Source of the DNA: JBGVSA01 sp049840475
GTDB lineage: Bacteria; Pseudomonadota; Gammaproteobacteria; Burkholderiales; Rhodocyclaceae
DNA: 64,000 bases
Assembly: GCA_049840475.1 (NCBI GenBank)
Contig: JASGKX010000001.1
Span: 186,001 to 250,000, forward strand
Reading direction: 5' to 3'
The translations under genes and the position numbers were made by a program. Every line of letters starts with the position of its first letter. The first letter of the stretch is position 1. The notes under the pieces are model-generated. The model had not been told where the DNA came from. It searched no databases and worked only from the letters and a program-made list of their open reading frames with translations. This document shows positions 8,886 through 16,557 of the stretch, in pieces.

Positions 8886-10113
8886 AACGTCGCTCGCACC
8901 CCGCATCGTCGATCACGGAGTATTGATCGTCAACGACAGCGACCTCCAGCGCACGCACACCGCGTATGCGCTGGAGACGCTCGGGGTCACGCGTGTGGCA
9001 CATGCCAACGACGGCTTCGTAGCATTGCAGCGTCTGCAGACAATGTCGCCACCGCCAGCGGTCGCGATCATCGACCTCGAAATGCCGGGCATGGACGGCG
9101 TCGAGCTGATCCACAGCATCGCCCGCCTGCCCTCGCACCCCGTGCTGATCGTTTCGAGCGCCCGCGAGCCCGCGATCATCAGCGCCGTGGAAACCATGGT
9201 GCGCAACCTGGGCCTGCCGCTGCTCGGCGCCCTGCCCAAACCTGTTACGCGCGGCGCGCTCTCGCGCATGCTGGCAAGCTTTGATGAAGCCGCGCGCACT
9301 ACCAAGCGCGATGCTTCGACGCAAGACTTTGGCGTCGACGCCGACGGACTGCGCAATGCGCTGGGCACCGGACATCTGCGCGCATGGTTTCAGCCCAAGG
9401 TCGATCTGGCCCGTGGGCGCGTCGAGGGCGTAGAGGCGCTGGCGCGATGGCTGCGCCCGGATGGCAGCGTCATTCCGCCAAGCTACTTCGTCCCGCTGGC
9501 CGAACGCAGCGGTCTCATGCCGCAACTGACGCTGACCATGCTCGATCAATCGATCGCAGCCATGCACAAATGGTCGCTCGCCGGCCATGGTCTGTCGGTG
9601 GCCATCAACCTGTCGGCCAGCGCCATCGGCGACATGCATCTGGCCGATGCCATCATCCTGCGCGCCCAGCGTGCCAACATCGCGTCGGAACGCTTGATCT
9701 TTGAAGTCACCGAGACGGCGATGATGGAAGACGCAGCCGCCATGGGCACGTTATTGCGGCTGCGCCTGCGCGGCTTCGGCCTATCGATCGATGACTACGG
9801 CACGGGCTTTTCGTCGATGCAACAACTGTCCCGACTGCCGTTCTCGGAAATCAAGATCGACCGCAGCTTCGTCACCGGCGCCAGCGCCCGCCCGCGCCTG
9901 CGCACGATCCTTGAATCCGCGCTGGACATGGGGCGCCGATTGGGAATGCGGACGGTGGCGGAAGGCATCGAGACCGCCGAGGACTGGGCGCTGGCCAACG
10001 CGCTCGGATGCGATTTTGCGCAGGGCTATTTCATCGCGCGACCGACGCCGGCTGATCTGCTGCCCGCGGCGATCGAGGAGCTGCATTTGCGGATGGGGTT
10101 GAAAGCACAGTAG
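8875..10113 (+). CDS. Response regulator with EAL c-di-GMP phosphodiesterase domain
   Basis: 412 residues: a receiver domain (about 1-130; phosphoacceptor Asp in VAIIDLEMPGMDG) followed by a complete EAL domain (about 155-405). Residues expected for an active phosphodiesterase are present: EALARW, the TET of FEVTETAMMED, DDYGTGFSS, KIDRSFV, VAEGIET and the final QGYF. It should hydrolyse c-di-GMP, presumably controlled by phosphotransfer from the operon's CheA. ATG at 8875 lies inside the end of cheB. This gives the pathway a second-messenger output instead of, or in addition to, a motor output. Confidence 0.93.
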   Translation: MVIETSLAPRIVDHGVLIVNDSDLQRTHTAYALETLGVTRVAHANDGFVALQRLQTMSPPPAVAIIDLEMPGMDGVELIHSIARLPSHPVLIVSSAREPAIISAVETMVRNLGLPLLGALPKPVTRGALSRMLASFDEAARTTKRDASTQDFGVDADGLRNALGTGHLRAWFQPKVDLARGRVEGVEALARWLRPDGSVIPPSYFVPLAERSGLMPQLTLTMLDQSIAAMHKWSLAGHGLSVAINLSASAIGDMHLADAIILRAQRANIASERLIFEVTETAMMEDAAAMGTLLRLRLRGFGLSIDDYGTGFSSMQQLSRLPFSEIKIDRSFVTGASARPRLRTILESALDMGRRLGMRTVAEGIETAEDWALANALGCDFAQGYFIARPTPADLLPAAIEELHLRMGLKAQ

Positions 10114-10138
10114 CGAGACAGGTGCGCTTGTTTGGGCT

Positions 10139-10209
10139 GCCCTTTCTTGCTTGCGCTTTTTGTCTACCAAGCGTCGTCTCGACTGCTTAATTGCGTTGGC
10201 CCCTGGGTC
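10139..10209 (+). repeat. Intergenic repeat, diverged copy A
   Basis: About 70 bases similar to the first part of copy B: GCCCTTTCTTGCTTG..GCTTT, then TCTA.CAA..GT..TC.CGACTGCTTAAT..CGTTGGCCC. Outermost left copy of a symmetrical set of four (two forward, two reverse). Confidence 0.75.
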
Positions 10210-10307
10210 GTTTTTATCGCCTGTTGCCCGACAAAAACTGTTGTCGCAATAGGGCGGAAGAGCACAGAGTCATCCACCATGAGTGACCCGTGCGGGCTGG
10301 AATGGAA

Positions 10308-10572
10308 GCCCTTTCTTGCTTGGGCTTTCATCTATCAACCGTGGTCGCGACTGCTTGATGACGTTGGCCGGGAGTTCGCCCCGGCGGGCGAGTAACTTCT
10401 TTGTTATCGACAAAGAAGTCACCAAGAAAGCGACCCCACAGCCTCGCCCGCCTTCGGCGGGTCCCCTGCGCTGCGCGGTCGAGAAGGCAGCTGCGGAACT
10501 CGCCCTTCGGGCTCAGACAGTCCTCGCCGACGGCTACGCCGCAACCTTCTCGCCCTGTGCTGCTCGGCGACG
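10308..10572 (+). repeat. Intergenic repeat copy B (left arm of large inverted repeat)
   Basis: About 265 bases that recur in reverse complement at 10879-11145. Beginning with GCCCTTTCTTGCTTGGGC, it contains GTAACTTCTTTGTTATCGAC and GTCACCAAGAAAGCGACCCC, followed by three small hairpins (CCCGCC-TTC-GGCGGG, GCCC-TTC-GGGC, GGC-TAC-GCC). Open frames across it look like shadow translation of structured DNA rather than genes. Confidence 0.85.
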
Positions 10573-10878
10573 CTGAATGGGGAGCCCACACCACGCAACA
10601 TGGTTGTTCGGGGCGAAAAGCAAAAGGCCTCTGTCTCTGAGAGCTTGTGTTTGTGCTGGCGCTCTCGCCAATCAAACGTCGTTGCCGATCGAACAACGTA
10701 CCCGTTCGAAGAGCGGATGACGCTTCGCTTTTGCGCCCTACGCACTACCCGCGACATCTGGAACCTCGCTGCGCGTGTTGCATGCGCCGCTTGGTACGCG
10801 CACGACGTGTCACACGCAATGAAGAGGCCTTAGCTCCACGCGCATCGCGGTGTTTGCTATGGCCGACCCCTTTTGAGC
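10573..10878. other. Unique spacer between the inverted-repeat arms
   Basis: About 306 bases between copies B and C. Short open frames exist on both strands, but none has a convincing ribosome site or recognisable protein. I see no tRNA or transposase remnant. Confidence 0.5.
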
Positions 10879-11145
10879 CGCCGAGCAACGCAGGCAAGTC
10901 AGGTTGCCCGCGTAGCGGGTCGGCGAGGACTGTCTGAGGAGCGCAGCGACGAGTTCCGCAGCCGCCTGACTTGGCGAGTAGCGCAGGGGACCAGCCGCAG
11001 GCTGGCGGCGATGTAGGGGTCGCTTTCTTGGTGACTTCTTTGTCGATAACAAAGAAGTTACTCGCCCGCCGGGGCGAACTCCCGGCCAACGCACCCAAGC
11101 AGTCGAGACCACGGTTGATAGATGAAAGCCCAAGCAAGAAAGGGC
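10879..11145 (-). repeat. Intergenic repeat copy C (right arm of large inverted repeat)
   Basis: Reverse-complement counterpart of copy B. Long blocks are nearly identical (the segment with GAGTAACTTCTTTGTTATCG and the GCCCTTTCTTGCTTGGGC end). The small hairpin stems have changed on both sides together: CCAGCC-TGC-GGCTGG replaces CCCGCC-TTC-GGCGGG, and CCCGC-TAC-GCGGG replaces GGC-TAC-GCC. That is the pattern expected if folding, not sequence, is conserved. Confidence 0.85.
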
Positions 11146-11185
11146 AGTCCTTCCCGTGTCGCATCACGACCGACATTTGCCCATC

Positions 11186-11261
11186 GGGACGAACCCCCGG
11201 CAAACGTAATCAAGCAGTCGAGACCACGCCCGAAAGACTAAGCCCCAGGCAAGAAAGGGGC
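11186..11261 (-). repeat. Intergenic repeat, diverged copy D
   Basis: About 76 bases resembling the first part of copies B and C on the minus strand (GCCCCTTTCTTGCCTGGGGC, then GTGGTCTCGACTGCTTGATTACGTTTGCCGG, read in pieces). Outermost right copy, mirroring copy A. Confidence 0.75.
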
Positions 11262-11357
11262 TCTCTCACCACCGTCAACAAGCCAAGGGCAACGCATCAG
11301 AGATTTGGCGAAAGTGCGCAGAGCCGAGCACCTCATGCGCCGCGCATACAAAGAACC

Positions 11358-11642
11358 TCAAGGCGCCATCCCCCGCCCCACATCCGACGCATTCGGAAAC
11401 GCCGGACAATCCCCCACGGCATGCCCCATCCATCGACGCGCGAGCGCCGCGCACACCTCCCGCGTGAGCGCATCGCACCGCTCGTCCTCCGCCACGCAAT
11501 CCAGATGGCATACCACCATCTGCGCCACAGCCAGGCGTGGAGACTCTGCATAGCGTGTCATCGCAAACAGGGCGGCGGCGAGTGCAGAGAAGCGCGCGGC
11601 TTCGCACAGCCCGCCTGCTTCATTAACGGATTGCGCCGACAT
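11358..11642 (-). CDS. Small protein, paralogue of its upstream neighbour, probably iron-regulated
   Basis: 94 residues. Its core, LFAMTRYAESP..A..MVVCHLDCVA....D.L.REVCAALARRW, matches the neighbouring 11623-11871 product almost position for position, so the two arose by tandem duplication. The starts overlap (this ATG lies 20 bases inside the upstream gene), suggesting translational coupling. It is Cys-containing, has no membrane segment and no signal peptide. Similar small helical proteins occur near Fur-controlled iron genes in Burkholderiales as I recall, but no function is known to me. Paralogy supports both frames being real. Confidence 0.65.
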   Translation of the reverse strand: MSAQSVNEAGGLCEAARFSALAAALFAMTRYAESPRLAVAQMVVCHLDCVAEDERCDALTREVCAALARRWMGHAVGDCPAFPNASDVGRGMAP

Positions 11643-11871
11643 GCTGACTCACTCCCGGGGTAATCGTCGCGTGACGCCAGCGCCGAGCGAGTGCGCGGCA
11701 GACTTCGCGCAGACGCTCGTCGCTGGTTGGATCGTTGGCGACGCATTCAAGGTGGCGCACAACCATGCCGGCTCGCTCGGCGCAGGGCGCTTCGGCAAAG
11801 CGTGTCATGGCAAACAGTGTGGCGCCGGCCAGCAGGATGGCGCTGTCAGGTTCGGTGGCGATTGAGGTCAT
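11623..11871 (-). CDS. Small protein behind a Fur-like palindrome
   Basis: 82 residues starting MTSIATEPDSAI, with a good GGAGG ribosome site upstream of the ATG. Its core LFAMTRFAEAP..A..MVVRHLECVAND..SDERLREVCRALARRW is shared with the downstream paralogue. The first base of the start codon lies 47 bases from a perfect 21-base palindrome (11918-11938), so expression is probably iron-responsive. No domain is recognised; predicted all-helical and cytoplasmic. Confidence 0.7.
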   Translation of the reverse strand: MTSIATEPDSAILLAGATLFAMTRFAEAPCAERAGMVVRHLECVANDPTSDERLREVCRALARRWRHATITPGVSQHVGAIR

Positions 11872-11917
11872 GCACGAGCCTCCGGGATGGTGTGGCGGGT
11901 CTCGGAGATCGTATACA

Positions 11918-11938
11918 TATTGCGAATGATTCGCAATA
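11918..11938. promoter_or_regulatory. Fur-like operator, perfect 21-base palindrome
   Basis: Half-sites TATTGCGAAT and ATTCGCAATA flank a central G with no mismatch. The core GCGAATGATTCGC resembles beta/gammaproteobacterial Fur boxes. It sits in the promoter region of the two small genes at 11358-11871 and shares TGCGAAT-ATT with the site before the TonB receptor at about 56300. Confidence 0.7.
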
Positions 11939-11990
11939 ACAAGCCTTTTGGGGGTCGGGCCGCGCACTCGTGTCCAACTGTGTCACCCCT

Positions 11991-12019
11991 CTTGAAAGCC
12001 AGGCATCCAGTACCTACAT
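11991..12019 (+). promoter_or_regulatory. Heat-shock (sigma-32-type) promoter for hsp20
   Basis: CTTGAAA at 11991-11997 is a perfect -35 for sigma-32. After 15 bases comes CCTACAT (12013-12019), a partial match to the CCCCAT-type -10. Spacing is within range and it lies about 50 bases before the hsp20 start. Confidence 0.55.
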
Positions 12020-12069
12020 CGGCTTCATGGGAGGAAAAGTCCTCCGCACTGACAGAGAAGGAGATGAGC

Positions 12070-12483
12070 ATGAACCTGATTCACACCGACCCGTTCGACG
12101 ATTTTTTCCGTGGATTTTTCGTGCGCCCGGTCGAGCTTGAAGGCGACCGCCAACGCGTCGCGAGCATCCGCGTCGATGTAAAGGAAAACGCCGACAGCTA
12201 TGTCGTACAGGCCGAGCTGCCCGGGGTCGCCAAGAGTGACATCCAGGTCCAGATCGATGGCGGCCTGCTGACCATCAGCGCCGAGCGCAAGCAGGAAAAG
12301 CAGGTCAAGGAAGGCGAACGTACCCTGCGCACCGAACGCCATTACGGCAAGGTCGCTCGCAGCTTCCAGTTGGGGCAGGAAGTCGATGAAGCGCAGGCCA
12401 GCGCCCGCTTCACCGATGGCGTGCTGGAGCTGACGCTGCCGAAGAAGGCCGCGCCGCAGGCCAAGCGCCTGACCATCCAGTAA
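12070..12483 (+). CDS. Hsp20/alpha-crystallin small heat-shock protein
   Basis: 137 residues. N-terminal arm MNLIHTDPFDDFFRGFFV, then the alpha-crystallin domain (about 35-130) with the typical VQAELPGVAKSDIQVQIDGG and the GVLELTLPKK motif near the end. ATP-independent holdase preventing aggregation of unfolded proteins in the cytoplasm. Start 12070 is preferred because AAGGAG (12058-12063) abuts the other ATG at 12064. Monocistronic: its own promoter lies upstream and a strong terminator follows. Confidence 0.93.
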   Translation: MNLIHTDPFDDFFRGFFVRPVELEGDRQRVASIRVDVKENADSYVVQAELPGVAKSDIQVQIDGGLLTISAERKQEKQVKEGERTLRTERHYGKVARSFQLGQEVDEAQASARFTDGVLELTLPKKAAPQAKRLTIQ

Positions 12484-12504
12484 CTACCGGAAATCTCCTC
12501 CGTT

Positions 12505-12538
12505 GGCACCGCGCCCACCCGGTCGCGGTGCCTTTTTT
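12505..12538 (+). terminator. Rho-independent terminator after hsp20
   Basis: GGCACCGCG pairs with CGCGGTGCC around a 10-base loop and is followed by six T. Confidence 0.9.
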
Positions 12539-12655
12539 GTGTCCGTTTGCGACAACACGGGCGCCCACGGCCAAATCGGGGCCTCGCGGCCTTTGTCATC
12601 AGGGGGCAGCGTCAGTACACTCCACGCATCCGCGAATCCCCTGGATGTAAGAAAA

Positions 12656-13553
12656 ATGGCTGACAAACCCCTCTCGACCATCGACCCGGCCATCAAGGCC
12701 GAGATCCTCGCCGAGGCGCTGCCGTACATCAAGCGCTTCAACGACAAGACCATCGTCATCAAGTACGGCGGCAACGCCATGGTTGAACGAGAAGCTGAAG
12801 GACAGCTTCGCGCGCGACGTGGTGCTGCTCAAGCTGGTCGGCCTGAACCCGGTGGTGGTGCACGGCGGCGGCCCACAGATCGACGATCTGCTGCGCCGTG
12901 TCGGCAAGCAGGGCAAGTTCATCCAGGGCATGCGCGTGACCGATGAAGAAACCATGGACATCGTTGAGATGGTCCTGGGCGGTCATGTGAACAAAGAGAT
13001 CGTCAACCTGATTAACAAGCACGGCGGCAAGGCGGTCGGGCTGACGGGGCAGGACGGCGGATTCATCCGCGCCAAGAAGTTGCTCATGCCAAACAAGGAC
13101 AAGCCCGAAGAGATGATCGACATCGGCTTGGTGGGCGAGATCACCAAGATCGATCCGACCATCATCAGCTTCCTGGATTCTGGCGACTTCATCCCGGTGA
13201 TCGCGCCGATCGGCGTGGGTGAAGAAGGCGAGACGTACAACATCAACGCCGACGTGGTGGCAGGCAAGCTGGCCGAAGTGCTTAAGGCTGAAAAGCTAGT
13301 GCTGCTGACCAACACGCCGGGCGTGCTGGACAAGGAAGGCAAGCTGCTGACGGGGCTCACGCCGCGCCAGATCGACGAGCTCGTGGCCGATGGCACGCTG
13401 TCGGGCGGCATGCTGCCCAAGATCGCGTCGGCACTCGATGCTGCGCGCAACGGTGTGCGCTCGGTGCACATCATCGACGGCCGCGTCGAACACTGCCTGC
13501 TGCTGGAAATCCTTACGCATCACGGCGTGGGAACGATGATCAAGTCGCACTGA
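12656..13553 (+). pseudogene. argB: N-acetylglutamate kinase ArgB with one-base frameshift
   Basis: Second step of arginine biosynthesis (ATP-dependent phosphorylation of N-acetylglutamate). The N-terminal frame (12656 onward) gives ALPYIKRF.DKTIVIKYGGNAM. The next frame resumes at once with EKLKDSFARDVVLLKLVG, NPVVVHGGGPQID and runs through TPGVLDKEGKLLTGL and SGGMLPKIASALDAA to the end. Removing one base within GTTGAAC (12782-12788) gives GGNAM-VDEKLKDSF, a good match to the family. If real, the break destroys the enzyme near residue 42 and should make the strain need arginine unless it has another kinase. A sequencing error is the simpler explanation. Confidence 0.9.
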
Positions 13554-13572
13554 GCGACACTGTCACATCCCG

Positions 13573-13616
13573 AACGGGGCAGGCGCGACGCAAACGCCTG
13601 CCCCGTTGTCTTTTTT
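13573..13616 (+). terminator. Terminator after argB
   Basis: Thirteen-base stem AACGGGGCAGGCG / CGCCTGCCCCGTT, followed by TCTTTTTT. Confidence 0.9.
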
Positions 13617-14304
13617 ACGGCTTGGCAGCCGGTGGCGACGCGTCGGGCTTATCGAGCGGCGGCAGATCCTTCCACTTGCCCACCTTGACTAATCGATCGC
13701 GCAATCCCGGCAGCGGGAATCCCATTTCGTAAGCCATGTGCGCGAATTTGAGCGCGTCGTCGTAACGCCCAAGGTCCGAATAGGCCAGCCCCAGGTTGTA
13801 CGCCTCATTGGGCCCCAGGTCGTGCGAGACCGCCGCGGCGTCGAGCTTCTGGGCAGCGTCATCCTTTTTGCCTATCCGCACGAGGAACGAGCCGTACAGC
13901 ACTTTGACCATCGCGTCATCGGGCTGGAAACGCTCCGCGCGCTCGAACCAGCAGGTCACGGAATACCGTGAGTTGGGCGGCGGGTCGCGCTTTTCGCGGA
14001 ACGACAGGTTCATCATCGCCAACAAGGCGCGGGGATGATTGGGGAAAGCGCGCAGCGTGTAATCGATGTCGCCGCCAATGTAGGTTTCCTGCCCGCCCTG
14101 GAGCAATTCCACCTTTTTGGTGAAGTGGTGGGACTCGACCAGATCGCGCACATTTTGCGGCGCCGAGCGATAGTCCATGGGGCCGTAACTGTTCTGCAGA
14201 CTGCCGCAGACCTCCTGGGCGGCCGCCGGGATGGCAGCAAGTGTGGCCAGCATGGCGACACCAATCCGCCAGCTGCGCAGCCATCCGTATGTACGTCGAT
14301 TCAT
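13615..14304 (-). CDS. Secreted/periplasmic TPR-like protein
   Basis: 229 residues with a Sec signal peptide (positively charged start, LATLAAIPAAAQE cleavage region). The remainder has degenerate tetratricopeptide repeats, clearest at AYNLGLAYSDLGRYDDALKFAHMAYEMG, and a Pro-rich tail. It probably acts as a periplasmic scaffold. It is downstream of, and on the same strand as, the hydrolase/ACP set (59 bases after hydrolase 1), which hints at a role in the same surface-polymer pathway. No enzymatic motif is seen. Confidence 0.8.
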   Translation of the reverse strand: MNRRTYGWLRSWRIGVAMLATLAAIPAAAQEVCGSLQNSYGPMDYRSAPQNVRDLVESHHFTKKVELLQGGQETYIGGDIDYTLRAFPNHPRALLAMMNLSFREKRDPPPNSRYSVTCWFERAERFQPDDAMVKVLYGSFLVRIGKKDDAAQKLDAAAVSHDLGPNEAYNLGLAYSDLGRYDDALKFAHMAYEMGFPLPGLRDRLVKVGKWKDLPPLDKPDASPPAAKP

Positions 14305-14363
14305 AGTGCAGTCCTTGCGGGAATGCCCGCCTCTGGCGCAACCGACACGGGAATCGAACCCGG

Positions 14364-15218
14364 TTACAGCGCGCCGACGAAAGCGATGGTTGCGGCGGCA
14401 ACGTTGTCGCGCCAGGCCGCACTCGAAAACGTGTGCGTCGCATCCGGCACCTCGTGCCAGCGGATCGACGCCGACTGCAACACCCCGGCCAACGGCGCAT
14501 GCGCCGCCGCGAGGCGAAATTCATCTGCCACCAGATCGTTGCCCGAAAGCACGATCAACACTTGCCCGCGATATGCTCGCAGCGCTTGCGCCATGCGTTC
14601 GGGCAGCGGTCGCGAGCGTTGCCATAGCGAGCCGTCATCCGGCGTATGCGCCGCAGCCACCGCGCGCGCGGCAAACCAGTGCCCGGCAAATTCGCGCAGG
14701 CTCTTCCATACAGCCAGCTCCCCACGCAGCAACTTCTTCCACATGGCGGCGGACAGAAAACGGCGGCCGTAGTAACCATGAACCAGTGCGCCCGACTGGC
14801 CCTGCTCGGTGCGTATCCACGGGTTGGCCATCACCACCGCGGCCACGCGCGGATCACCGGCTGCAGCAAAGATCGACGCAGTCGCCCCGTCGCACAATCC
14901 CCACAGCACCACCTTCTGCACCGTTGGCATGGCGGCCTGAAAGGCATCGATGGCCGCGCCGATATCGTCACGGGTTTCTTCAAAGTCTTGCGCAGCGCCG
15001 CCTGCATCGCCCATGCCGCGATAGTCAAAACGCATGCACGGCGTCCCTGCAGCCGCCAGCGCTCGCGCCAGCAAGACGAATTGCCGATGGCTGCCAACTC
15101 TGTACTGAGGCCCGCCCACAACGATCAGCACACCGGTCTCGCCGGATGCGTCGAACCCTTCGATGATGGCAGGCAAGGTGGCTCCGGCGCATGCGAAATA
15201 CGTCACGCTGCGGCGCAT
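14364..15218 (-). CDS. Alpha/beta hydrolase, XrtA (exosortase A)-associated type 1
   Basis: 284 residues of alpha/beta-hydrolase fold resembling the 'hydrolase 1, exosortase A system-associated' family. The oxyanion region reads VVGGPQYRVGSHRQFVLLAR, then FDYRGMGDA. The nucleophile elbow is WGLCDGA, that is Cys in place of the usual Ser. Candidate acid and base residues are in LSGNDLVADEF and VPDATHTFSS. Probably an acyl-transfer or thioesterase step on a carrier-bound substrate. It overlaps the end of the hydrolase 2 gene by 16 bases, so the three genes ACP, hydrolase 2 and hydrolase 1 form one operon. Confidence 0.85.
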   Translation of the reverse strand: MRRSVTYFACAGATLPAIIEGFDASGETGVLIVVGGPQYRVGSHRQFVLLARALAAAGTPCMRFDYRGMGDAGGAAQDFEETRDDIGAAIDAFQAAMPTVQKVVLWGLCDGATASIFAAAGDPRVAAVVMANPWIRTEQGQSGALVHGYYGRRFLSAAMWKKLLRGELAVWKSLREFAGHWFAARAVAAAHTPDDGSLWQRSRPLPERMAQALRAYRGQVLIVLSGNDLVADEFRLAAAHAPLAGVLQSASIRWHEVPDATHTFSSAAWRDNVAAATIAFVGAL

Positions 15219-16027
15219 GAACCAGCTCCTTCAAAATGCGCACTCGCCTGAATCAATACTGGCGCCAGCTCGACTTCAACCGTCTGCCAGAAGGACGGGC
15301 CATCGACGACGGCGGAATCGACGGCGACGCCTCGCTCACGCAGGCGTTCGATAGCCGTGACAGAGGCTGGCGCGATCGCGCGGCCGACTTCCAGCCAGCG
15401 CACTGGGCCGCTCCAAACCGGCGGCAGATCGAAGACAGCAACTTCAAGACCGCGCGCCATGGCGGGGCTAAGCAGGTAACCTGCGACTTCCTGCGCTTCG
15501 CCATCTGCGAGCGCCTGCCGCACGGCGCGTGCGTCAACACGATCGCCTTCGCCCAGCCCGAGGCTGGCGGCGATCTTGAGACGGAGAAATTGTGCGAGCA
15601 GGGTCTTGCCGGAAAGCTGTGGCTGCCACAGCAGCAGACCGTCGTGGGACGCACCAGCGCGCAAGGCATCGGCCGCCAGCAACGCACCGGCGCGCACGCC
15701 CCACGCCCATTGCGGGCCAGGATGATGGGCTCCGAGCCATTCCCGAGCGCAAGCGAGGTCATCAAGCCATCCGGCCCAATCCGCCTCGCCGAAATCGCCC
15801 TCCGCGTCACCCGTGCCGAACAGGTCGACCTGCAACACCGCCCAGCCCTGCTCTGCCATGGCGTTGGCGGCCAGCGCCATCATGCGGCGGCACTTGTTCA
15901 GCTCTTCGGCAAACGGTGGATAGGCAAGGATGGCCCCGCGGACGGGCCCGCGAGGCAGTCGCAGCACGCAGAACAGTTCGCCTCGTGCTGCAGGAAGATA
16001 GAAACCGCGCTCCTCGATGGTATGCAC
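15203..16027 (-). CDS. Alpha/beta hydrolase, XrtA-associated type 2
   Basis: About 274 residues from the GTG at 16027 (VHTIEERGFYLPAARG). The longer open frame upstream runs into the ACP gene and is not credible. Features are RLPRGPVRGAILAYPPFAEELNKCRR, FGTGDAEGDF and WAWGVRAGALLA. The position where a nucleophile Ser/Cys is expected is Arg in GVRAG, so classical hydrolase chemistry is doubtful. The type 2 XrtA-associated family as I recall it has a similar motif. Starts 13 bases after the ACP stop. Confidence 0.8.
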   Translation of the reverse strand: MHTIEERGFYLPAARGELFCVLRLPRGPVRGAILAYPPFAEELNKCRRMMALAANAMAEQGWAVLQVDLFGTGDAEGDFGEADWAGWLDDLACAREWLGAHHPGPQWAWGVRAGALLAADALRAGASHDGLLLWQPQLSGKTLLAQFLRLKIAASLGLGEGDRVDARAVRQALADGEAQEVAGYLLSPAMARGLEVAVFDLPPVWSGPVRWLEVGRAIAPASVTAIERLRERGVAVDSAVVDGPSFWQTVEVELAPVLIQASAHFEGAGSCAAA

Positions 16028-16040
16028 GGTGAAAAGAGAT

Positions 16041-16292
16041 TCAGCCGGCCAGCTTGTCTTCGACGAAACGACGCAGGCTGCCGAAGGTGGCAAAAGTCGC
16101 CCCGTCCAGTTCGTCGTCTTCGAGGAACACGCCGAAGCGTTCTTCGATGCTGGTAATAACAGCCACCACGGCCATGGAATCCAGTTCCGGCACGGCGCCC
16201 AGCAGCGGGGTGTCGTCCGTAAAGCCGGCGGCGCGCCCCTGCAGGCCCAGCACTTCATCCAGGATGGCCGTCAGTTCGCTCTTGATATCCAA
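16041..16292 (-). CDS. Acyl carrier protein of the XrtA-associated cassette
   Basis: 83-residue acyl/peptidyl carrier protein. The phosphopantetheine-accepting Ser is in ELDSMAVV, and the acidic helix ERFGVFLEDDEL follows. It probably receives the acyl group activated by the AMP-forming ligase encoded at 31805 and presents it to the two hydrolase-fold proteins encoded directly downstream. First gene of this minus-strand operon; a 265-base divergent intergenic region separates it from the GT4 gene. Confidence 0.88.
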   Translation of the reverse strand: MDIKSELTAILDEVLGLQGRAAGFTDDTPLLGAVPELDSMAVVAVITSIEERFGVFLEDDELDGATFATFGSLRRFVEDKLAG

Positions 16293-16557
16293 TCAACTTC
16301 TCCCATTAATCAACGCGGCGCAGAACAATCCTGTCACGGACGCCCCACGGCGAGCGCCGTATTATAGGTCGCTCTCGACGCTCGACCACGTGACTTAGTA
16401 CGCCGAACATGATCAGCATACCCAGACGGTCAGCCCTGCCGGCCAACGCGAAATCAGCGGATTCCGCCCTCCCGGGCAGACTGTTTCCGGTCGGAGCGCC
16501 GACCGGCTGCGCATCATACGCCATCGATCACCTTCCGACCGGTTCGCGCGGTTGATC

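Noticed and set aside
10283..11203. Several 80-150 codon open frames in the repeat cluster as genes
   Set aside because: They translate the repeat and its hairpins, appear on both strands and lack ribosome sites.
15203..16258. Hydrolase 2 starting at 16258
   Set aside because: That start would lie almost wholly inside the acyl carrier protein gene; GTG at 16027 is consistent with the fold.
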